Source: Hawksworthiomyces lignivorus (taxonomy: Eukaryota; Ascomycota; Sordariomycetes; Ophiostomatales; Ophiostomataceae). From it: a DNA stretch of 64,000 nt. Position numbers and translations under genes: made by a program. The DNA is taken from the NCBI GenBank assembly GCA_002917075.1, contig NTMA01000096.1, positions 62,001-126,000 of the forward strand. Direction: 5' to 3'. The notes beneath the pieces were generated by a model. The model did no database searches and had not been told where the DNA came from. It saw only the letters and a list, made by a program, of their open reading frames with translations. Each line of letters opens with the position of its first letter. Positions within the stretch are counted from its first letter, which is position 1. Of this stretch, positions 44,900 to 56,079 are shown one piece after another.

Positions 44900-47721
44900 T
44901 CAGGAACAAGATTGAAAAGAACTGATTGGTATAAGTGTTAGAAGCACGTCCGGATATCTGATTTCATCAAAGGAGTTCTCACTCTGCCCAAATGTGCCAA
45001 AAGCTTCGTCCAATTGTGAATCTACTTGCTGGCGCTGCTCAGTGTAGTAATATCCCATCGCTGGCCGTCGAAAGTCACTGCTGTTGGCAGTGAGCTGCGC
45101 TGAGTTAGAGTATATGGCAGCGCTTGTGGTTGGTGGAACCATGCTGATATGTTCAGTGCCGCTGCCTACGTCTGTATCATGGTCGAGCGAAAATAGGGGT
45201 GTGGTAGAAATGGTCACTGTTGGATGTTCAACAGTTTCTGAGACTGGTCGAATGGATTGCCCCAGAATCCTCGTCTCCTGTTGTTGTTCCTGCGTGTATC
45301 TTTGTATAAGTTCGGGCATGGTGCTGTAACTTATATCACATGATGGGGGCTGCGACTGCTGATTCAAATTGCGCTCTTGGTTGGAGCCCTCTTCCTCACC
45401 CCTGCATTGGCCACTGAACTCGCCACTGAGCTCTTGCTGGAACCCATTGTCTAGCTCTTGTTGAAGGCTGAGTTTCAGTAGCCTTGTTAGCAATTTTTCT
45501 GTGTGCATGGCAATATGGCTGACATCCTTGAGTCTTCGGCTCGCACGAATGATTCGCAGCGTGCCGGCTTTTGCTTTGTGCGCAATTGCACTGAGTGGCC
45601 AAGTCGTAGGCGGGATGCACAAAATCACGCCAGCAGTGAACAAGTTCATCAATTCAAAGGAGATAACAAATTGCTTTTCGAGAAGCTGCACACGCATCTC
45701 AGACATACGCAGCGCGGCTTGTACCGATAAATCAAGCGATTGCGCCACAACATCGAGAGCGCGTTGTGGCACAGCTGTGGCAGCGGTTCCATCAGTGGGG
45801 ATGCCGTGCCTGCGTGTGGCGTAAGCTGGCAGCCGATACTCAAGAAGCGGGCGGTGGACAAAAATGACAGCACTGTCATACGTGGCGTGCAGAGTCAAAA
45901 TCTGCAACGACAAGTGGCGGCGGGCAACTTCCTCGTCGGGGGACAGACTAGATATCTTAGCTAGCTCAGTTAGTTGAGCCGGCACGGCCATTACGCTCTC
46001 TTCATCTATCGCAGCCGTCGCGGAAGCCGCCGAGGTTGTCGACTCGCCGATGCTAAAGAGCGGCGGCAAGTCAGAGCGCCAAGCGTCCAATTGCGCGCGG
46101 GCGAGTTGCACTGCTTGCACAAGCGATGAGAGGTCCTCTGGCGAAATAGGATTATGCAAGTGCAGAAGCCGAAAGCGGTTGAGAGCCTGACGGATGATGC
46201 TGTAGAGGCGAAATTTGAGGCCGTGAAATGTCAACTGCGTAATGGGGAGCGGGGACTGGGGGCCACTAATTGTCGGCGTCGAGGAAGACGAAGATGTTGA
46301 CGATGCAAGGAGCGGATGACTTAACAAACTAGGGCCTAGTATCGCATCATCTAGGTCCTGCAGAGGCTGTACATGGGAGAAGGCAGCGTCCAGCGAGGCC
46401 GGCCGACCGTAGATCATCGCAGAAAATGTGTCAGCCACGATTATATGGTTCCAATTGCGGCGACGGACCTCCACAAGAATTGGATCAAACCCGGCGGCTA
46501 TTTTCTGATTGTCATCATCATCGTCATTGCCACTTGTGTCGCAGTGAAGCGCCAGCGCGTATGCAGTACGCACTGATAGGCCGAGTATGCTCCATGCAAG
46601 AGTCGGTGATGCATGGAACATGTAGTATGTGCCTAGCAAACTGCACACCTGCACCGTCTCTATGCAACAGTCATCTAGCAGATCTAGTAGATGCAAGCGC
46701 ACCTCATGAATCAATGCATCTCTCAGTGCGGCGGCCTCGAGCCCAACCTCAGAGGCCAGCAGCTCATGGCCGGACCATGAGACATCTGATGCTACGCACT
46801 GCAGCCCCAGCGCCGACACCATTAGCATTGTCAACACCGCCCCAAGCTCGCTACGTTGCCATCGAAGGCTTGAGTTATTCGACAGTACCCGACGCACTGT
46901 CTGTCGCAAAGTCGGCTCGTGGAAGATATTAATGAACCAGTGCAAGCGGTCAAAGTAGGCATCTAACAGAGTCTCCACTACGATAAGTGGCAGTGGCGTG
47001 TGCATTGTAACCAGTGACCACAATGATGCTGCTGAGTTGGCATCATAATCATGAAGATTCCCTGGCGCAGTAGTCCCAGTTGCCGCTGCTGCCGTTACCA
47101 GTCCCCGTGCAGGTCGGCCAACATGGCCCGGAATACTGGCGATATCATTGCTCGAGTATGAGGCAGCTGAGTCACCAAAGAGGTGAGCAGCAAATCCAAC
47201 GGCAGAGCTATTGGCGCCGAAGTGTTGGCGTTCCGCAGCGGAGGAAGTGTTGGTGCTCTGAGAGATTTGCGAGGAGACTGCTGGCGATTGCAAAGCATCC
47301 ACATCTATAGGCGAATGAAGTTGTGGCGGGTGCATGCCATCCGGAGAAATGGCTTGGATGGAAACATGATCATGATGTTGTTTTGGTGACTGTTGTTGGG
47401 ATTGTTGTTGTTTTTCGGTTTGCTGTGGTTGTTGATGCTGTCGTTCAGGCAGCGATTGGGTCACTGCTGGAGGCTGTGTCCGTCGTCTCCTCTTCTTCGG
47501 TGGCTTGGAGACTGTCGAAGAGACTTCTCGTGGTTCGCATTGAAATCCGGAGCGCTGGCATAACGTACAGGGCCGCAGAGTATCACACTGCCAAGAATAT
47601 GTTGTTAAACATCATAACTATAGTCGAATAGATGCAATCTACAACTTCCATTCTTTTTTTTTACCTTCAGTTTCTGTTTTCGACATCGAACACAAGCTCG
47701 GACGACGCGAGTCTGACTCAT
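44900..47721 (-). CDS. Zn2Cys6 transcription factor, glutamine-rich
   Basis: Large nuclear regulator of 914 aa. Exon 47721-47665 joins 47587-44900 to give C10-x2-C13-x6-C20-x5-C26-x2-C29-x6-C36 (ACVRCRKQKLKC / DTLRPCTLCQRSGFQC). A basic KKRRRR stretch and a Q/H-rich segment (residues about 68-95) follow. The middle-homology domain begins near PLPLIVVETLLDAYFDRLHWF and includes VCSLLGTYYMFHASPTLAWSILGLSVRTAYALALH and the MIYGRPASLD motif. The C-terminal third is rich in Ser/Thr/Gln, as in activation domains. Position suggests control of the RTA1-like exporter or the dehydrogenase/decarboxylase pair; unproven. Confidence 0.9.
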
Positions 47722-48468
47722 CGTTGCTGCATTGATCTCCGGCGGAGGATATTAATGTTTCAATCCCACAGTTTCAGCATCGTTCTGTTCTTTGTGGTCT
47801 TCTGAAGACGGGCGTATAGAGTAACTCCAATTAATTCGTTAAAAGAGGACCGGTGGGAGACAGTCGTCCTCGAGAATTCTTACGTATAAAACAAAAATGA
47901 GCGTAGATGCCGACTTCCACCGGAACTTACGAGGCGGCATTAAAAGATGCGCTATCACTTCCTTACCTCCGCTTTCTTCAGAGATTATCTGTACGCTAGT
48001 GCAGAGGTGGCCATCGTTTGGAGTAACGTAACCACTCGTGACAAATGAAAAAGGCTTAATGTGGGGAAGGCAGAGAAATCTGCGTAAACCCCTGCTTTCG
48101 ATCCAAACCATTAAGACTAAGCACCACTTGCTATTATAGCTTCGCGCCTGTCCTGTCTTCTATTCGAATCCTGGTGAGAGACATTGACGCATGAAGATAT
48201 TTGCGACTCTCCGAAATATAACCCCCATGTTTGCGAGTTAGTATGAATACGCGGCTGCAATCATGCACCTGCAAAAATTGTCTTGATTTTAGCAGCAGCT
48301 CAATGTCAGCAAACTACACCAATACAGTTTATGAATGTTTATTGGCCAGGCAACAAGACTCCAACATCTATTGAATGCTTATACTATTTAAATCTATATA
48401 CAATATATAAAATTATAATTCTATATGTAGTCTAATTCCGAGTCTCATGTTCTAAAACACAACAACCC
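47722..48468. other. Intergenic region
   Basis: Promoter of the Q-rich regulator and 3' flank of the dehydrogenase. AT-rich near 48380-48430. No gene supported. Confidence 0.4.
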
Positions 48469-49499
48469 CTATTCAACCTGCGCGGGCGAAGAATTCCCTG
48501 AGGGATAAAGCCCGCCTAGGCCGCTCTTCTTCCCCAGCTTTCCTTGGCTAACATAGTTTTCTCGTAGCCAGCCTACAGTCTTCTGTCCATCTAGTTGCCG
48601 CTCTTCAATGTAGTGGTCTTCGATGAGAGCCACCGTATCCAGTCCGATCTCGTCCATCAAACAACATGGAGATGGGCCATTCCGGAACATATGTTCCCAG
48701 AGCTTGTCGATTTCGCTCGGTTTGCTAACTCCCTCAGCCAACATGAGCAAGATCTCGCGCTTCACGGCGGCCCAAATGCGGTTAATGATAAGGCTAGATG
48801 TCGGTGCGTTAATAAATATTGTGAAACATGCCAATATAGAGAAGTTGCACCAAAGAGATTAAATGAGATGCTTAAATACCCAGTTGACTCCACAGCAGCC
48901 ACGACTGGCAACATTCCGCAGTCCTCAAGAATCGTCTTTACTAGCGATATGACCTCGGGAGATGTGGATCCGTCCGTCATCAGCTCAACTGTTCGCATTT
49001 TGGGTGGCATCAAGAAGTGGATGTTCAGAATCTGCCGTTTCCGTTGTTCGCTGACTTTATCAAGCATTAAACTCGACTTGTACGACGACGAGTTGGTTCC
49101 AAAAATACAGTCCACCGGCGTCATGACATCCAGCTGCCCAAATGTTTCTGTCTTCATATCGAGTTTCTCTGGAATGGCTTCAACAACTAGCCAGGCATCT
49201 TGGACTGCATCTTTGAGGCAGGTGAAGACAGTGCAGCGTCCACCAATAGAATCGCTGGACTTTTCACCTCTCGAGTTTGTGTGGGAGTCTCTGCTAGAGT
49301 CGTACTGAGCATATTCGTCTGTGTGGGCTTCAATATACTCGACCGCATCCTCAAGTACTTGTGCGGAGACATCTCTGAGATGCACTTTGTAACCAGCAGC
49401 CAAAAAAACGCAGGCAATACGGCGGCCAAGTACGCCTGCGCCGAGGATCACAATTGGCCGCGATGTAGACTTTAGGGATTGCCACGCAGTCGTAGTCAT
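48469..49499 (-). CDS. 3-hydroxyacyl-CoA dehydrogenase-fold NAD enzyme
   Basis: NAD-dependent dehydrogenase acting on 3-hydroxy acids or their CoA esters. Exons 49499-48880 and 48793-48469 give 314 aa. N-terminal Rossmann loop [33 protein letters not shown] and [12 protein letters not shown] match the family core, and [16 protein letters not shown] contains the catalytic His region. The C-terminal helical domain follows ([29 protein letters not shown]). Length fits single-domain relatives such as L-gulonate 3-dehydrogenase (lambda-crystallin), carnitine dehydrogenase and short 3-hydroxyacyl-CoA dehydrogenases; sequence alone does not decide among them. Divergent by 367 bp from an acetoacetate-decarboxylase-fold gene. 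Confidence 0.88.
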
Positions 49500-49866
49500 C
49501 TTTGGAAATAGACATACGAAGAAAAGGAAGCGAGGAATACAATTTTGCGGAAATTGCCAGAATGGGCTCAGATATAAAACACATACCTCGCTTGTGACTT
49601 GTTGGTCGTCTCTTAATCCTAGTTTTCGATATTAAGGTAGCTACATTAATTTCTTCCGGTGGAAGCTACTAGTCGTTGATCGGCTTTTTATTACGCTAAG
49701 TCCGACTTGACCAGCGTCACCTACTCAGACCGAGCTCCCGTGATCGGAATCACTCTTCGAAGCCTGGCTGAGCTGTCAGGAAGATCATAAAATGACACAA
49801 TCTTCTTATTATCAATTTTGTTTGTTTTCCATTACCATATATATACATAACGAAAATAAAGGCATA
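49500..49866. promoter_or_regulatory. Divergent promoter of dehydrogenase and decarboxylase-like genes
   Basis: Shared 367-bp upstream region. No clear motif beyond single CGG triplets. Confidence 0.4.
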
Positions 49867-50796
49867 ATGGAACAACATAGCCCAGCTTTTCAACGTATGC
49901 CTCTTGGCTATGGTCCTATGCCAGGCCCCAGGCAGACGGTCGAAGGTCTCGCTCACGATGGCTGGCAGCAAGTTTCTGTGAAAACGTGCACAGTCACCTT
50001 CAAGGCACCAAAGAGTCAGCTGAGCAGCTTTCTACCACACCCGTGCTTTCACATTGACAGTCATGATGCTTCTAGTGAAAGTCAGGACGATAGCCTCGCT
50101 ACAGCGTCTATTTCCTTTACGGAGCTTCGCAATCTACCGTGGCTTGCTGGTCGAGGCTACAACCTCTGTGGGCTGTATATCCACGACGTTGTTTGCCAAG
50201 GGGCTGATGAGACGGTTGAGGGCAAGTATTTGAGCGTCCTTTTTGAAAACCGCGCTGATCCCATCATCAGCGGAAGAGAGGAACTGGGCTATGCCAAAGT
50301 GTTCGCCTCTCTTGATACAGAGGACGATTCAGATAAAGCGTCCCGGTCATTTGCGGCTCGCATCGGGTGGAGCGGTGCTATATTTGGAGAAATCGAGTTA
50401 CAAGGCTTGTCAGAAGCTTCACCTGGAAGTATTAACAACCAGGGAGACAGCATATCAGAAACTACATCAATAACGAGCCCATCGTCGTCAGGATCGCCAC
50501 AAGGGGTGCTTCACTACAAATATATCCCACGGACTGGTTGTCCCGGCGAAGCTGACGCTGCATATCCTACTTTCTCGCCAGTGTCTCTTCAGCCAGACTC
50601 CGTACAAGTGAAGGTTCTAGTGGCAGCACAGTCGAGTCTGTCGTTTCGGGCACTTGGGTTCAATGATCTGCCGACACTGCACCATGTGGCAGCAAAACTG
50701 GCAGACATTGACATTCACGCCATTGTAGATGGTCGTATTGTCTTCTCAAAAGGGATGTCAGATTTGAGAAACCAACGGGCTATCCGCCTAGGTTAG
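49867..50796 (+). CDS. Acetoacetate decarboxylase-fold protein
   Basis: Single exon, 309 aa from the ATG at 49867; an upstream in-frame ATG at 49792 would add an unlikely 25-residue tail. Pattern of the acetoacetate decarboxylase family (PF06314 type): a strand-rich barrel with FTELRNLPWLAGRGYN and VCQGADETVEGKYLSVLFEN, then SGREELGYAKVFASL (equivalent of GREE.GxPK) and a C-terminal SFRALGFNDLPTLHHVAAKL. The GREELGYAK lysine corresponds to the active-site region, but catalytic competence cannot be judged by eye. Some family members are decarboxylases of beta-keto acids, others hydratases or aldolases. Paired with a beta-hydroxyacid-type dehydrogenase. Confidence 0.82.
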   Translation: MEQHSPAFQRMPLGYGPMPGPRQTVEGLAHDGWQQVSVKTCTVTFKAPKSQLSSFLPHPCFHIDSHDASSESQDDSLATASISFTELRNLPWLAGRGYNLCGLYIHDVVCQGADETVEGKYLSVLFENRADPIISGREELGYAKVFASLDTEDDSDKASRSFAARIGWSGAIFGEIELQGLSEASPGSINNQGDSISETTSITSPSSSGSPQGVLHYKYIPRTGCPGEADAAYPTFSPVSLQPDSVQVKVLVAAQSSLSFRALGFNDLPTLHHVAAKLADIDIHAIVDGRIVFSKGMSDLRNQRAIRLG

Positions 50797-51810
50797 AATT
50801 TTTCGTCAAATATTCTATTCATGTAATAAAGTACATTCCAAAATATTACGCTAGAGGTCGTCTTGACGCAGTTTTTTCTATCATCTGGCTACTCTCGTCC
50901 ACATGACTGTCTCGCACTAGGTAGTTTCCAGCTGCTATAATTTTTCTTAGGGGTATAGATTTTTCTGGAATAATTTCCTAATTTAGCCTTATTCTTCAAA
51001 GAAATCTACAGCTTGTCTCTTACTTATACTCATAGCCTTTCGATTCCGTGCCGCTTAAACCCCTTAAACTGCTTCACGATGGCTGTCAGGGCTCTCCTTT
51101 CGTGAGCAAATCGTGAGATAGGTGACGTCATTGTTTTTCTCGTTATTTAACTTGCCAAACTCTCCAAAGACAAACACGCTGTTAAACTAGTTGACTCGTT
51201 CTCTTCGGATAATATTTACAGTCGGATATTAGACAGCGATGCATATCCACCGGAAGTGCGAGCTAACGAAAATAGTAGTAGCCACCGGAAGCGCTAGTCA
51301 CCGGACAACTCAGAAAAGCATTCACCACTCGTAATTACTTGGTTCGTACCCCGCAAGCCTAACGAATCTTCCCACGGGGTACTCACCATATGGCAAGGAT
51401 TTCCCCGCATGTCGAGGGACAGGTTCACTGTACTTCGTAGCGAAAGTAGGGATGGCTAGGTAGGATTGGACCATACTTGCAGATCATAGCTACAACTAGA
51501 AGGGGGTTTTCTTGTAAATAACATAGAATGCCATCAAAGCCGCAGTTATGCACCAGATAACTATGAGTATCCTCAAGCAGTGAGAATCTACATAAACCAG
51601 GTCGCATTCTGACTCTCTGAGGTAATTCAGCTTAAAACTTTCCTGGACAATTTTTCGTTAAAACTTGACTTTGTTCTACTTGAATCTTAGTCTCGGTGTT
51701 TTTTTGTTTTTTTTTTATTTTTTAATTTATTGTTTTTTTTTTTTCAGCTTGGCGACATAACGAATTGTTTCTGTCGTGAGTTTTATACAACTTGCAGAAC
51801 AACCAATATC
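50797..51810. other. Intergenic region with T-rich tract before MFS gene
   Basis: Carries T-rich runs at about 51699-51745 just upstream of the transporter start, perhaps a 5' UTR intron tract or promoter element. No gene supported. Confidence 0.4.
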
Positions 51811-53918
51811 ATGACTCGCAAATACTTAGGCGGATCCGGACAGGCTCTGACTGTTTGGATTTCTGTCGCTGCATCTACTGTTTTGGTCTTTTATGGTTAT
51901 GACCAGGTATGGATTTCGCGTCTTTCCCCCTAAACAACATCAGAATCTCACGCATTGAGTAAAAGGGCGTCTTTGGCAATGTTCTTATCAACGACGACTT
52001 CCTTCAAACAATGGGCAACCCATCTACAAATCTCCAGGGCACGATATCATCCCTATATACGATTGGAGCCTTTGTAGGCTCGCTGAGCACTATCTGGACA
52101 GGCGATATTATTGGCCGCCCACGCCAGATCTTGCTGGGCAGCATTATCTTGGCAATCGGCGCCACGATCCAGGCATCGTCATTTTCCATCGCTCAGATGA
52201 TTGTTGGTCGCATTGTGGCAGGCGTTGGCACGGGAATGAACACAGCCACTGCATCTATCTGGCAGGCAGAAACCAGCAAGCTGACCAAGCGAGGACAGCT
52301 AATTATCATTCAGATGGTCTCTTTCTGTCCCCCTTTCGGCATCCTTTACTTTTATATTTTCATATTAATAATTAACTAACTTAACTTATAGGCCAACTGT
52401 ATCACTGGCTTCGCTATATCCAACTGGTTGACCTTGGGCCTTTCGTTTGCCAAAGGTAGTGTGGCTTGGCGGTTCCCACTGGCTTTCCAGGTTTTCTTCA
52501 GTGCCATCATTTGCTTCCTTTGTCCGTTCTTACCCGAATCTCCTCGATTACTCTTGCGCAAAGGGAAACATCATGAAGCCCTGGAAGTTTTGGCTGCTTT
52601 AGAAGGCAACGGTGCAACTATAGATTCTGCCTCTGTCCGCACTCAATATCAAGTCATTTACACCGTTTTGGAAAGTGAGAACATGAAGTCGTATTCGTGG
52701 ATACAGCTTCTATCAGGAAAAGGGGAGTTTCTTTGCTTTTTTGCTTTCTCTTTCTCACTCTTCTGTGCTAAGGGCAATACCTACTAACACAACCTTTGAT
52801 CTAGGCCCGGCTGGTGTGCTCAGACGCATGATCCTTGGTATCTGCATCCAAGTTATGAACCAGCTGACCGGAATTAACCTTACTTCGTACGTATTAAATC
52901 ATCCGTCTCAAAACTTTTCCGATTTATGAGAATTGTTCTGACGAATTGGGAAGTTACTATATGTCGTACATTTTTATCAATGCTCTCAAGTTCGACAGTC
53001 TCCGTTCCCGTCTCCTTGCTGCGGGCTGTAGCATGGACTACTTGTTCTTTGCATGTGCTGCATATTTCACCATTGAGCGATTTGGTCGCCGCAAGGTCAT
53101 GATGACATCAGCAGCCATGTCTTCGTTGTGTTGGGTCATTATCGCTATTGTGCTCTCACTCTTCGAATCGGGGCGTGGCAACGCCCATGACCTGGGCATT
53201 GTGGCTGTCACATTCTTCTTTGTCTTTTTTGCTTCTTTCGGCATGGGAATTTTAGGAGTTACTTGGTATGTTGAAATATTCAGTTTGTTTGCAAGGATAC
53301 AGAGGCATTATGACTATCTGTTGCAACTACTAACGTGATATACAAGGGTCTATGCCACGGAAATTAACGCACTCGAAATGCGAACAAAAGGAACGTCTCT
53401 GGCTGCGGCTGCACAGTGGATTATCGTAAGCAGGCACATGGCTATCTAGAATTACAAACAGCAGACTGGCAACACCGAACTGACTATCCCTTTTACTAGA
53501 ACTATATGGTTGTCCAAGTCACACCTCCTGGCATCGCAAATATTGGTTGGCGATTTTGGATCGTCTGGGCAGTCATCTGCTTCTCCTTCATTCCTATCAC
53601 ATATTTATTTTATCCCGAAACGACAGGTAGGAGCTTGGAGGACATCGATCGGTACTTTGAGAGTAAGCCAGGTATCATCGTGGCTTGGGACAAAGGTGAG
53701 TTTATCGTGGTCTGAATATTGTATGCGGAAATATTGGAAGTCTCTCAGCTAATGGTTCTCATGTTACATCAGACGCTACGTCTGTCAAACGGCCAGAGAC
53801 ATTTGTTCTTATGGACGAAGAAATTGCTAACAATAAGACTGTTGAAAAACAACCTATTGACTCGAAGGATGCCGATGCTCCTGGTATCACTCGCGTCGAG
53901 AATCTGGAGCAAGCTTGA
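51811..53918 (+). CDS. MFS sugar porter with apparent splice-donor defect
   Basis: Sugar porter of about 530 aa. Exons 51811-51906, 51966-52316, 52392-52722, 52805-52886, 52954-53265, 53347-53425, 53500-53695 and 53773-53918 keep frame throughout. Motifs: YGYDQGVFGNVL in span 1, GDIIGRPRQI, GRIVAGVGTGMNTATASIWQAE, PESPRLLLRKG, ERFGRRKVM and PETTGRSLEDIDRYFE. The third intron should begin after position 52722, but the bases are GGGAGT where GTGAGT is expected; without a T there, splicing would fail. It could be a recent mutation (functional loss), a sequence error or a rare donor. Family resembles hexose/quinate-type porters. The neighbouring gene is a secreted tannase/feruloyl esterase. Confidence 0.8.
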
Positions 53919-54321
53919 CCTGGAATGGACAATTTGCATGAAATGCTCTGCACAGTAAATAAATGAGACGAATGTCTAATTTCGGATCATGGCCAATCGT
54001 GTACATACTATCACATACTGTTATTAATTTCAACTGCTCGTCTCGTGAACTATGAGAATATACTGCGGTTCTGAGGTTGCAGTGCCAGGCCGTTGGCACA
54101 AGAGGAAAATCATTTGTTGAGCCAATGTAGCCAAACCCAGAATAAGCGCACATAAGAGCAAGTTTCAGAAGGCCAAGACCCATAACCATTGAGCGAAAAT
54201 TATGATGCATTGATTAAATGCGAAGATTATACACTATCATTATAATTCTCATTTACTCTGAATACTTTCAGTTGATGCGGTTGCCTTTCTATGTCCCATT
54301 TCATGTTTCGTCAATACACAC
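53919..54321. other. Intergenic region between convergent genes
   Basis: 3' flanks of the sugar porter and the esterase. Nothing supported. Confidence 0.4.
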
Positions 54322-56079
54322 TTAATCTGAGCAGTACCAGCTGGACGCCTTATTAATGTCGAAATACTTGTTCCACTTAGCCGTCTGTGGATACGGACAA
54401 AGCGGCCGCTGGCGCAGAACACCTGAATTCGGGTTCGTGGGCGACACCCACGTAGTGGCGACAATCTCGTTAGGTGCATGGCCGAGCTCCGTCCATTCCA
54501 TCAGTGCCAGCAGTGCGTCGTGCTTGGGATCAACGAAGCCCGGCACTGACCACACACCTGTGCCCATTGCATCGGCCTGGCCCTCGCCGTTAATATACCA
54601 CGGTGCGCCCACAGCCGTGTTGTAGCAGTGCTGCATCCCTGGAATCAAGTACATGCGGAAGAAATCGTCCATGTCATCACCCATAACCTGCTGCGTCCGG
54701 TTGTAATAGAGCTCAGAGCCTTTGGTCGGTACCAATCCGTCTGCCAGGCCGTGGTACATGATCATTTTGCCGCCCCTATTGCGGAACACTGTGAGGTCAT
54801 AATCATCGGCTGTAGCATTGCCCGGCTGCACCTTGTCGGCTGTGGCCACCATGCTGTCATTAAACGTCTGCCACTGCCAGTTGGAGTCACCGTATACAAA
54901 GTCCTGTGCAAAGCCTACGCCGAACGGCGACGGCTCTTTGCCCCCCAACAGGGTGCCCGGATACCACACATCCTCGGAGCTCGGCAAGAGGCCAGGACAC
55001 AGGTACTCGCCTGTCTCGGAGTACCAGTCACTGTAGATGTTCTTCAGCGTCTGGATCTGCGCAGGCGTGAAGCAAGTAGATGCGTTGAGCACGGAAGTAC
55101 TGCTTCCACACTGCAGCCGGCCGTAGTCCAAGTTGCACCGCTCCGGCGCGCTAACAATACCGTCCAGTACACCATCAGCGCCGTCGCACTGAGCCACTAC
55201 TTCGGCGGCAATAACAGGGAAACGCGTATGATCGATATAGTTTGGCGCACCTACAGGAAGGTCGTAGATACCTAGCTGAATCGCATAGGTGTTGAATTTA
55301 TTCGTATTCCAGGCGGACGAACCAATGAGGACGCCGTCGAAGCTGTCGGGCGAAATCTGCATCTCCTTCATTCCCTGACGGCCGCCTGTAGAGCAACCGC
55401 TGTAGTACGAGTAGCGGACGTGACGGCCGTAGTAGGCTGCCGTGAGAGACTTGCCAAGTGCGACGGAGCCGTGCAAGCTGCGCCAGCCCCAGTCAGCCTG
55501 CTTTTCTGGCTCGTTGAGGGCCCACGTCGCGTCAATGACGGATGAGTTGTGTCCTGTGTCTGTCGACACAACGGCAAATCCGTAATGTGTGCCCGATCCC
55601 TTTGGTCACAAATATCAGGCCTTCTGCAGCAATGCGACAAAAAAAAAAAAGAGCAGATGTCGCGAAACGAGAGTACTTACCGCGGACAACCAATTGATGC
55701 CACCAGCAAAGCCTCCGTTACCAACAGCCAGAAACCGGTGATTCCACGCATCTGGGAGCAGGAGACCAAAGCGGTAGAAGGACGATGTCGAGCTGGTCAC
55801 ATTCACAATGACTGCACACAACAGAGGCAAGTTTGTTGGCTGGTACGGGTATGCTATATTGGAGGCTCCCTCTCCAAACGTGCCACCTTCTGGCACCATC
55901 TCAATCTTCTCAATAGTAGCTTTTTCGGGCAAAGCGTACTTGAAGAAAGCGGCATTGCAATTCTGCAAAGAGCGCTGGGCAGGCGCGCTTTCCTTTGTCC
56001 TGGGAAGAAATACAGCCTGAGACACTCCAGCCAGTGACAAAAAGGCCGTCACCCTGGAGAACACCAAGGAAAGCAACAT
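54322..56079 (-). CDS. Secreted tannase/feruloyl esterase
   Basis: Serine esterase releasing gallic or ferulic acid from plant polyphenol esters (PF07519 type). Exons 56079-55681 and 55599-54322 give 558 aa; the intron has no alternative that restores GSGTHYGFAVVSTDTGH. The start at 56079 opens a signal peptide (LLSLVFSRVTAFLSLAGVSQA). YYSGCSTGGRQG carries the nucleophilic Ser and the Cys of the CS-D-HC motif; GLADGLVP supplies the Asp and IPGMQHCYN the His with its paired Cys. A calcium-binding-like loop (about CDGADGVLDGIV) is also typical. It fits the plant-glycoside theme of the window. Confidence 0.92.

Noticed and set aside
54628..55275. 215-aa plus-strand open frame
   Set aside because: Antisense shadow of the tannase/feruloyl esterase exon, which has all catalytic motifs.
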